NCBI GenBank assembly: GCA_037962975.1
Contig: CM075674.1
Location: 38,640,501-38,704,500 of the forward strand
DNA: 64,000 nt
Source of the DNA: Clitoria ternatea
Taxonomy: Eukaryota; Streptophyta; Magnoliopsida; Fabales; Fabaceae
Direction: 5' to 3'
Below the pieces are notes generated by a model. That model was not told the origin of the DNA. It did no database searches and saw only the letters and a list, made by a program, of their open reading frames with translations. Position 1 is the stretch's first letter; every line of letters begins with the position of its first letter. Below, piece by piece: positions 8,726 to 16,746 of the stretch. The position numbers and the translations under genes are program-made.

Positions 8726-11431
8726 GTGAGGCAAGTCATATGGGATTCTTACTATTGGTTGAACAAAATTATGGAACAAATCTACCACTAGAAATTGTTC
8801 GACTTCTTTCAGAATTCCCAGATGTTGCTCCAAAGGAAATTGCTTCGGGACAACCACCCATGCGCGACATTCAACATGCCATAGACTTTGTTCCAGGAGC
8901 AGTTATTCCAAATAAACCTGCCTACCGCATGAACCCCCAAGAACATGCAGAAGTGCGAAAACAGGTTGAAAGCTTATTGAAAAAGGGGTTAATTCAGGAA
9001 AGTGTCAGTCCTTGCGCTGTTCTGGTGATATTAGTCCCTAAAAAGGATGGAACATGGAGAATGTGCATGGATAGTCGAGCAGTCAACAAAATCACTATCA
9101 AGTATCGATTTCCGATACCTCGACTTGATGACATGTTGGATAAGTTGCATGGTGCTACTATCTTCTCCAAGATTGATCTACGCAGTGGATACAATTCGAT
9201 TAGGATCCGTCCAGGAGATGAATGGAAGACTGCCTTTAAGACTCGAGATGGACTTTACGAGTGGACGGTCATGCCTTTTGGGCTTTCTAATACCCCAAGC
9301 ACCTTTATGCGCCTCATGAACCAGGTACTTCGCTCATTCATTGACAAATTTGTAGTAGTATACTTCGATGATATCCTAATCTACAGCAAAAGTAAAGAAG
9401 TACATCTAGGGCATATACAGAAGGTTTTAGAAGTTCTTCAAGAGCAAAATCTCTACGTCAACCTGGAGAAATGTTCTTTCCTAACTGAAGAAGTGATTTT
9501 TCTTGGGTACATTGTTACTGCTGAGGGTATCAAGGTAGATCCAAGCAAAGTCGAGGCAATTCAATCCTGGCCTACTCCTCAGTCTATCCATGATGTCCGA
9601 AGTTTCCACGGCTTAGCTTCTTTTTATCGTCGTTTCATCAAGAATTTCAGCACCATAGCAGCAGCCCTCACTGACTGCATTAAAGGCGATAAATTTTAAT
9701 GGACAGAACTAGCATAGAAAAGCTTTGATCAGCTAAAAGAACACCTAACTCAGACACCCGTATTAGCACTTCCAAACTTTGACCAGGTATTTGAAGTCAA
9801 TTGCGATGCTTCTAACATTGGTATTGGTGCAGTGCTCATCCAGGAAGGACGACCAATTGCTTTCTTCAGTGAGAAGTTAAATGATGTAAAGCTTAAATAC
9901 TCCACGTACGATAAGGAATTCTATGCCATTGTATGTGCACTACAACATTGGAGTCACTACCTACTTCCAAAAGAATTCATTCTTTATTCTGACCATGAAG
10001 CCCTCAAATATCTCAATTCTCAACAAAAGGTCAGCCGCCGGCATGCAGCATGGATCGAATTCCTACAAGCTTATTCAATTTTGATCAAACACAAGGCAGG
10101 ACGCCATAACTCTGTCGCCGATGCACTCAGTCGACGCCAAGTCTTGCTTTCCACACTGCAAGTGAAGGTTATTGGTTTTGAGACACTTGCTGAATTGTAC
10201 CAAGATGACCCAGATTTTAGTGTTTTCTGGAAATCAACTGAAGGTCAACATTTTCAGTGTTACCATCGACATCAAGGGTTCTTATTTAAGGACAATGTCT
10301 TATGTGTCCCACACTGTTCCTTAAGAGAATCCATCATCTAGGAAGCTCATAATGGAGGATTAGCAGGCCACTTTGGTCGAGACAAGACTGTTTCACTCAT
10401 CAAAGAGAACTTTTACTGGCCCAAGCTTGAAAAAGATGTCAACCGACATATTCAGCATTGCAGGACTTGTCACCTTGCCAAATCCACTAGTCAAAACACC
10501 AGACTATACATGCCCTTACCAGTACCAATTGCTCCATGGGAAGACGTCAGCATGGACTTTATTCTTGGACTACCAAAAACTCAAAGGCAAAAGGATTCCA
10601 TTATGGTAGTTGTGGATCGATTCTCAAAAATGGCTCATTTTGTCCCTTGTCAAAAGACTAATGATGCTGTCCACATCGCTGACTTGTACTTCCGAGAGAT
10701 TGTCCGGCTGCATGGGATTCCAAGAACCATCACCTCTGATCGGGATGTCAAATTTTTAAGCCATTTTTGGAGAACCTTATGGAAAAAGATGGGCACTAAG
10801 TTGCAGTTCAGTAGTTCCAGTCATCCCCAAACGGATGGACAAACAGAAGCGATCAACAGAATATTGGGCAACTTGTTACGAAGCTTTGTTGGCGATAATT
10901 TTTCACCAATGGGACCTCATCATTAGCCAAGCCGAGTTTGCTTACAACAACTCATTTAATCAGGCTACTGGAAGGTGTCCATTTGAAGTTGTATATGGTG
11001 CGCGACCTCTTAGCCCCTTGGACATGGTTCCAGATTCTACAAAAAACCAATTTAGTGCTGACGCTGACCAGAGAGCCAAGGAAATTAAGAAACTTCATGA
11101 GCAAGTTCGAGCAAGGATCGAAAGTCAAAATTTGAAGTATAAAGCCCGAAAAGACAAGCATCGAAAGGAGCAAAGTTTCAAGGAAGGAGATTTGGTATGG
11201 ATTCACCTTCGAAAGGAAAGGTTTCCAAAACAACCTAATTCCAAGTTATCCCCAAGAGCTGATGGCCCGTTTAAAGTCATTCAAAAGATCAATGACAACG
11301 CCTATAAGATTGAATTGCCAGGATCATATGGAGTATCAGCCACATTCAATGTTGCAGATCTATCACCCTTCTTTGATGAAGAAAATAATTTAAGCCTCGA
11401 GGACGAGTCTTCTCTAACCCAGGGAGAATGA
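8726..11431 (+). pseudogene. CRM-like gag-pol 3' part: RT, RNase H, integrase (disrupted)
   Basis: In one frame come the RT (primer-grip region DLRSGYNSIRIRPGDEWKTAF and catalytic YFDDILIYS near 9361), RNase H (CDAS near 9804; final D in the SVADALSRR block) and integrase zinc-finger histidines (EAHNGGLAGHF, then CRTCHLAKS). The integrase core (SMDFILGLP, SDRDVKF, HPQTDGQTEAINR) and a C-terminal GPF/ATFNVADLSPF tail follow. Inactivating changes: TAA at 9697, TAG at 9712, TAG at 10339, and a one-base insertion in the T-run near 10899 that shifts the remaining frame. The final TGA (11429-11431) coincides with the first LTR bases. Confidence 0.92.
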
Positions 11432-11668
11432 TATGGAACAAAAAGCCATAACCAACTCACACCCACTCCCATTCACATCCCACTAATCTCAACCACCCCA
11501 CTTTGCCCATTCCACTACACTTTGCCCATTTCTCTCATTTACAATAATTCATCTTATCATTGTTATTATTTTAAGTATTTATGTAATCCTAGAACACTAT
11601 AAATAGGTGCCTTGTAAACTCTCAAATGCATTCAATCAATATCAAATACATAGATCTCATTTGAGTGT
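11429..11668 (+). repeat. 3' LTR of CRM-like element (left portion)
   Basis: TGATATGGAACAAAAAGCC marks the start, preceded by a purine-rich CAGGGAGAA as a minimal polypurine tract. U3 runs to a TATA box, CTATAAATAG, at 11598-11607. The continuation of the LTR after the foldback is found at 12001-12075. Confidence 0.7.
11598..11607 (+). promoter_or_regulatory. TATA box of CRM-like LTR
   Basis: CTATAAATAG in forward orientation. Its inverted copy in arm 2 lies at about 11679-11688, so the two TATA boxes diverge from each other's point of view and both would transcribe into the loop. Confidence 0.55.
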
Positions 11669-12000
11669 TTACAAGGCACCTATTTATAGTGCTCTAGGAT
11701 TACATAAATACTTAAAATAATAACAATGATAAGATGAATTATTGCAAATGAGAGAAATGGGCAAAGTGTAGTGGAATGGGCAAAGTGGGGTGGTTGAGAT
11801 TAGTGGAATGTGAATGGGAGTGGGTGTGAGTTGGTTATGGCTTTTTGTTCCATATCATTCTCCCTGGGTTGGAGAAGACTCGTCCTCGAGGCTTAAATTA
11901 TTTTCTTCATCAAAGAAGGGTGATAGATCTACAACATTGAATGTGGCTGATACTCCATATGATCCTGGCAATTCGATCTTATAGGCGTTGTCATTGATCT

Positions 12001-12075
12001 TGTAAACTCTCAAATGCATTCAATCAATATCAAATACATAGAGCTCATTTGAGTGTTTCTTTCTTTTCCTTTGCA
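12001..12075 (+). repeat. Resumed LTR sequence after the foldback (R/U5 part)
   Basis: Bases 12001-12057 repeat 11612-11668 (TTGTAAACTCTCAAATGC.. to ..CATTTGAGTGTTT) with one substitution. The sequence then runs on as 'ctttcttttcctttgca', which may be the genuine LTR end. Confidence 0.7.
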
Positions 12076-12082
12076 TTCTGTG

Positions 12083-12524
12083 CCACAGCATCTATCAAAT
12101 ACTGCAAGAGCTGTATAGACAGAAAAGAATCAGCAGCAGCAATTGCAACTTCATCTACAACAGGAGCTTGAGACGCTACAGTCTCCATGGTTGATTCTGG
12201 GAGGACATCTGCTACATCACTCATTACTATGTCAAACTTATCCGTAATTGAATCCTGATTTTGAGTTGACATATTTCAGCAGAAATTATATCCAGCGTAT
12301 GGAGAAAGGAATCTATCTTGAGAAGGAACAAAGAACCTCATCGACCTATTAAGAGAGCTCACGGAGGACCATATTTGGGTGAAATTACTAATGCCCACCA
12401 AAGACGACTTGTCATCAGTGCGTTCACGTTTCCCTTCATCGCTATGGAGAACATAACCGAAAGAGGGATAGCACCTCCGATCAACTAAGTTCGCTCTGAT
12501 CAAGAGGCAACGTCTGTGAGCCAT
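12083..12524 (-). pseudogene. OXA1: OXA1-like mitochondrial insertase, first-exon fragment
   Basis: OXA1 inserts proteins into the mitochondrial inner membrane. From the ATG at 12524 the frame encodes an Arg-rich presequence-like start (MAHRRCLLIRANLVDRRC). Further on are MSDVADVLPESTMETV and AAADSFLSIQLLQYLIDAV, which match the region of plant OXA1 just before its first membrane segment. All membrane-spanning segments are missing: similarity stops at about 12083, where retrotransposon LTR sequence begins. An in-frame TGA at 12273-12275 interrupts it; an Arg CGA-to-TGA change is the simplest explanation. Either the gemini elements to the left inserted into a resident OXA1 gene, or this is a detached exon copy. 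Product identity is from remembered family resemblance. Confidence 0.75.
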
Positions 12525-12595
12525 TGCCAGTTCTATCAAACAAATTACAAGTAGGAGTAGTCATTTGACTGTTTGATAATATTTTTCGTTCCAAC

Positions 12596-13083
12596 TAGGT
12601 CAGATTGGGCTTTGAAAGGCCTGAACTTGTCCTATATCAATTTTTCAAGGTCTGAATCTGGCCTATTTAACTTGTCATAAGCCTTTTTTAAGGCTTGTTA
12701 TCTGTTTATAATGAAACTCTTAAAATGTTAAAAAATCAATCTAAAAAAATTTGTGTTCCATTCCCTTCTAATTTTTTTAATTGTAAACTTGTAATATTAA
12801 TTTATATTATATAAATGTAAATATGTAATATATATATATATATATATTAGTTTATGTTATAAATATTATATATATAACTAATTAACAATTAATTTAATTA
12901 AATAGGCCAGCTTGTTGGGCTTTAAAGGCTTTTCAGAAAGCCTCTAACCTGACCTGTTTAGTTAAAAAGACCTTTTTAAAAGCTTAATCCTAACATTCTA
13001 GCCCAACAAGCCTAACCTATATAGGCTTTAAACAAGCCGGGCCATAAACCACCAACGGACGGCCTGACCTATTTCCATCCCTA
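12596..13083. mobile_element. hAT-type non-autonomous element (488 bp) with 8-bp TSD
   Basis: Flanked by identical 8-bp GTTCCAAC at 12588-12595 and 13084-13091. Read from the right, the end is TAGGGATGGAAATAGGTCAG. The left end is TAGGTCAGATTGGG, consistent with the same terminus lacking about 12 bases. Subterminal inverted similarity continues: 'gggctttgaaaggcct' on the left and 'aaacaagccgggcc', 'ggcctgacc' on the right. No coding capacity. The 8-bp duplication and TAGGGATGG terminus fit the hAT superfamily. It lies 72 bp upstream of the OXA1-like start codon. Confidence 0.85.
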
Positions 13084-13091
13084 GTTCCAAC

Positions 13092-13551
13092 CCATGCTAC
13101 ACCAAACGTGTTCGAAGAAGCTCATGCCAACTTAATGCCAACTTCAAATTGGACGTGAAAAAAAAAAATACGGTGCCATGAAATGTTATTTTTTCTTTTA
13201 TCTTAGTATACTTCTTAAAAAAAAATATACACACTGATTTTATTTTCTAATTCCCTTTACCTTCATTTTTGTTTTATTCATTTTTCTAAAATAATGAAAT
13301 GGGAAAAGCCTTGCTAAATTTGTGATGCACCTAACAAAAACTGTTTCATATTGTCAAGCTGCTCCACGTGTGTGTTTTCTTTTAATTTTTTTAATTGTAG
13401 CGCACATGATATGTTTTTAATTTCAAGCTTCAAGGAACCACGTGTCTTTAGTATTATTATTTACCGAAAAAATATGTTGTACTATGTATTTTAATATTTT
13501 ATTCAATTTAATCCAATCACATTTCAAGTCTACGTATATAAATATTTCAAT
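13092..13551. other. AT-rich spacer upstream of OXA1-like fragment
   Basis: No coding frame with recognisable similarity. It has A-runs near 13150-13160 and 13218-13228 and a G-box-like CCACGTGTC at 13438. On the minus strand it would be the original upstream region of the OXA1-like exon. Confidence 0.4.
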
Positions 13552-13689
13552 TAACACTACTACAAAAAAGGCCATTGTTAGCGGTTCCGTTATGACTATA
13601 GTCAGCGGTACAAGCGCAAAAAATAATGGTGCTGATAATAGCACTAAAAACAATGTCAGCGTTCAAACCGCTGACATTAGCTAAGTATT

Positions 13690-13855
13690 GTCAGCGGTTG
13701 TAGTGCGGAACCGCAGACAATAGTCACACAATGTCTGCGGTTGTAGTGCGGAACCGCAGACAATAGTCACACAATGTCTGCGGTTGTAGTGCGGAACCGC
13801 AGACAATAGTCACACAATGTCTGCGGTTGTAGCGCAGAACCGCAGACAATAGTCA
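13690..13855 (+). repeat. 43-bp tandem subterminal repeats, left end of CACTA element
   Basis: Four units begin at 13690, 13733, 13776 and 13819 with an exact 43-bp period. In three of them TGTCTGCGGTT and AACCGCAGACA form an 11-bp perfect hairpin stem around a 9-base loop; the first unit has CAGCGG on the left arm. Confidence 0.95.
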
Positions 13856-14030
13856 ATATTTGCTTTTTTTTATTTTAGTTTTTTTATTTACTAAACTTAT
13901 ATTAAATATTATAATAAACTAATTTTTACACTATAATAGTTTCAGAACTATAGATATAACTATATTAATAGCTAAAAAATTAAAACACCAACAAATATCT
14001 TTTTAAAATGGGTTTAGTTTCATGTACCTA

Positions 14031-14077
<47 letters not shown>
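14031..14077 (+). repeat. ATT trinucleotide microsatellite
   Basis: About 15 uninterrupted ATT units inside the CACTA element. Confidence 0.95.
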
Positions 14078-14648
14078 GAAAACCATATTGCCAAACTACA
14101 TTAAGCCCAAACAGGAGGGAACAGAGGAAAACATATACTTTCATGTGCTTTGATTTTAATTAGTGGACATGAAAGTTGATACATTTACAATAAAATGATA
14201 AGGGACATACATTTACAACAAAAGCTACGTTTAGCCTTTTGTAACAGTGGGAAACATTACATGCCAAAATAGAGAGATACCCAAAAAAATTAAAAAAAAA
14301 CTCACCTTGAAGAAAAGAGAGGAGTACACTCCAAAATATAGCTTTCTATGGACCACCAACAGTAGCAACACACAAAACACAGAGGAGAAAGATTACATGC
14401 CAAAATAGAAAGAGATACCACAAAAATAAAAAAACTTACCTTGAAGAAAAGAGAAGAGAGAGATAGATCATGAAATGGAAGTAACACACAGGAGCAGAGA
14501 GAGGGAGAGGAAAGAAAAAGTTATTTTCTAGAAGCAACAAGAACTCTTAGAAAAGTCACTTTATAGGAAAAAGGCAAAATTTAAATTTTAAATTGACACA
14601 TTCATCAAAAAGCGAATCCCGCGCGCGGAGCATTCTAATTTCATTATT

Positions 14649-14960
14649 GTCAGCGGTTGTGGTGCGGAACCGCAGATAAAAGTTATTTTCACAACACTAT
14701 TGTCAGCGGTTGTGGTGCGGAACCGCTGACAAAAGTTATTTTCATAACACTATTGTCAGCGGTTACTATTGTCAGCGGTTGTGATGCGGAACCGCTGACA
14801 AAAGTTATTTTCATAACACTATTGTCAGCGGTTGTAGTGCGGAACCGCTGACAAAAGTTATTTTCGCAACACTATTGTCAGCGGTTGTGATGCGGAACCG
14901 CAGACAAAAGTTATTTTCTGCGTTTCATAGTGCAACCGCAGACAATAGTCATAATTTTGC
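14649..14960 (+). repeat. 53-bp subterminal repeats, right end of CACTA element
   Basis: Copies of the hairpin unit begin at 14649, 14702, 14755 (truncated), 14771, 14824 and 14877. They use the same core as the left end but a different spacer (AAAAGTTATTTTC..CAACACTATT), giving a 53-bp period. Confidence 0.93.
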
Positions 14961-15032
14961 ATCAATGTCTGCGGTTCCGTCCAACCGCAGACAAAACTAG
15001 CGCATCCTTTTGCAATTTTTGTTGTAGTGTAA

Positions 15033-15703
15033 TTTTAATATTATTTTGAGTCTTTCATTTTGAAAAGTGAATCGATTTTTTTAATTAGTCAGAATGAACC
15101 AAAATTAATAATTAATATTTAATTACCGAATTCTTTATTATAAATTTTACAAACTACTAAACTTTTAAGGACTAATACAGTGTTTATAATAAATTTCAAA
15201 AGACCAAATTAAACGTGTTTTCAAAAACTTATAAGAAGGTGAAATGAAAATTTCAAATTTATAAAATATATAATGCAGTTTCATAATTTTAATTAAGACA
15301 TTTGTATATTACATATTTGAAAAAATTTATTTGTAGATAATAATTCAGTCATAAGCCTAATTAAAAAAATAAATTTAAAGTTTGAGTTTAATTGGTTTAA
15401 AGATGATTTAAATTTTAAGATACAAATTATAACTATGTAAAACTATTGCTATTAAAAAATATAAATGACCTTTAGATTTTAGTTTAATAGTGGGTTAAAA
15501 CTTAGATCAAATGAATAAGTTAGCTCATGGGTTAGGCCACTTAGTCTTATTAAACTTGAGAAACAAAGTTATAAAAATAAAAAAATCTAAAGGTTATTAT
15601 ATACAACCAAAGAAAGTAACATGTAGTATTATATACGAAGATAATTGAAAAAGATATCTACATCTCTAATTTCTAGAAAGTTAAAATGAAACAATACATA
15701 TAT
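15033..15703. other. AT-rich intergenic spacer downstream of PPO-like gene
   Basis: Strongly AT-rich with no long frame. It contains the presumed 3' end of the minus-strand gene at 15704. I see no other feature. Confidence 0.5.
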
Positions 15704-16444
15704 TCATTCAGCCATAAGTTCTATCCTTACACCTTCAATTGTGATAGGTCCTTTCCCATATTTTGGAACCAAAGTCACCGAAACACTGTCATCATTTTCA
15801 GCTTCCAAGTCTTCCAACAAATCAGATAATCCTAGTCTCAAACAAGTTTTGATCCTCTTATTCTTTTTCACAAGTGAAAGCTGAGGCAAACTCACAAAGC
15901 TTCCTGCAAACTCTGTATTGCTGGGTCCTATAACCTTGTCATCGTCATCATTGATAAGCACATCAAACTTCACAGCTTCATTTCTATCATACTCGATCCC
16001 ATCAACCACCAACACCTCCTCTTTCTCTTCCTTCTCTTGCTTGCTCCTCAAAAGCTTTGGCCTTTTCACAATCGTGGTCACCTTTGACTCCAAAGATATT
16101 GGAAACTCTGGTTGAATTGGAGCAGCTTTGGCTAAAGGGGTGCTGCTGCTGGTGGTGTTGCTAAGACTAGACATAGTATAAAGTCCTCCTATGCAAATGA
16201 GAACTTCTCTTCTATTTCTTGCAATATTATTGGGTAATACTTTTGCTGTTCCTTCTTTGAAGTTTGGTGTAGTTGAGTGATTTTGGTTGCTATTGCATGA
16301 CACTTTGAAAACGTGATGGTGTTTTGGTTTTGGGGGGTGGTATGGTTTTTGAGATTGTGGAGATGTGGAAGAGGAGGAAAAGGGGAGAATGGATAAGGGT
16401 GAAGAGAAATTGGAGAGAGACAAAGAAGATAAGATAGAAGCCAT
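15704..16444 (-). CDS. Polyphenol-oxidase derivative: transit peptide fused to KFDV domain, no tyrosinase domain
   Basis: The frame encodes 246 residues from MASILSSLSLSNFSSP. Residues 1-50 are a Ser-rich chloroplast transit peptide. Residues 78-103 hold twin arginines and a hydrophobic stretch (RREVLICIGGLYTM) followed by LAKAAPIQ, the usual thylakoid-lumen targeting and cleavage pattern of plant PPO. From residue 114 (FPISLESKVTTIVKRPK) to the end it matches the C-terminal PPO1_KFDV domain, with AVKFDVLIND at 157-166 and the final GPITIEGVRIEL. The copper-binding tyrosinase domain with its six histidines and the DWL domain, about 330 residues in the family, are missing without a frameshift; the fusion point is near Q111/P112. 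Catalysis is therefore not possible. The start was chosen at the second in-frame ATG because an upstream one adds a non-transit-like 28 residues. It may be a decayed gene with a lucky in-frame deletion or a new lumenal protein. Confidence 0.85.
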   Translation of the reverse strand: MASILSSLSLSNFSSPLSILPFSSSSTSPQSQKPYHPPKPKHHHVFKVSCNSNQNHSTTPNFKEGTAKVLPNNIARNRREVLICIGGLYTMSSLSNTTSSSTPLAKAAPIQPEFPISLESKVTTIVKRPKLLRSKQEKEEKEEVLVVDGIEYDRNEAVKFDVLINDDDDKVIGPSNTEFAGSFVSLPQLSLVKKNKRIKTCLRLGLSDLLEDLEAENDDSVSVTLVPKYGKGPITIEGVRIELMAE

Positions 16445-16533
16445 AATAATTAATCGGCTATTATCTACCCCCTTATAATAGGGAGTGAGGAAATTTTGGA
16501 AATTGAAGTGAAAGATTAGTGTAACCAATTTTT

Positions 16534-16542
16534 CTTTTTATA
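16534..16542 (-). promoter_or_regulatory. Candidate TATA box of PPO-like gene
   Basis: TATAAAAAG on the minus strand, 90 bp upstream of the chosen ATG, which is a normal distance for a plant core promoter with a short leader. Confidence 0.45.
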
Positions 16543-16551
16543 TTTCAGTTG

Positions 16552-16700
16552 AGAAAATAAAATTATAAAAATAAAAAAATTTAAAGGTGATATTTTATAT
16601 TGTTTAAAATAATTAAAATTTCATATTTTTAAGTTAGTCAAATTAGTGTTTGATTAATCTAATTAAAAAATCAAACACATCCGTAATCATTTGGATTTTT

Positions 16701-16746
<46 letters not shown>

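Larger units (their letters stand above)
11286..12000. repeat. 343-bp inverted repeat (hairpin) of pol 3' end and LTR
   Basis: Arm 1 (11286-11628) and arm 2 (11658-12000) are exactly 343 bp each and reverse complements, with fewer than ten differences by eye. The loop is 29 bp. The arms contain the last ~48 codons of pol, the pol/LTR junction, U3, the TATA box and the start of the leader. Directly after arm 2, bases 12001-12057 repeat the loop-region sequence (11612-11668) in forward orientation. Confidence 0.95.
8726..12083 (+). mobile_element. CRM/chromovirus-like Ty3/gypsy element, 3' half
   Basis: RT, RNase H and integrase of a second gypsy element begin directly at the junction with the Tat/Ogre LTR. 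The 5' half (LTR, gag, protease) should lie left of the window. The short LTR starts TGATATGG at 11429, overlapping the pol stop codon, and has a TATA box at 11599. Its 3' end is rearranged by a 343-bp inverted copy. The true LTR end is ambiguous between 12075 (..TTTGCA) and about 12084, where OXA1 sequence starts. The clade call is by protein resemblance only. Confidence 0.75.
13555..15029. mobile_element. Non-autonomous CACTA (EnSpm) transposon, 1,475 bp
   Basis: It starts CACTACTACAAAAAAGGCC and ends (reverse complement) CACTACAACAAAAATTGC, flanked by the 3-bp target duplication TAA (13552-13554 and 15030-15032). Both subterminal regions are packed with repeats of a 'gt(c/t)(a/t)gcggttgtagtgcggaaccgc(a/t)gac' unit, as expected for CACTA transposase binding regions. 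The middle is AT-rich, contains a TAT microsatellite and an imperfect internal duplication (14250-14345 and 14391-14465, 'catgccaaaatag..ccttgaagaaaagag'), and encodes no transposase. Confidence 0.95.
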
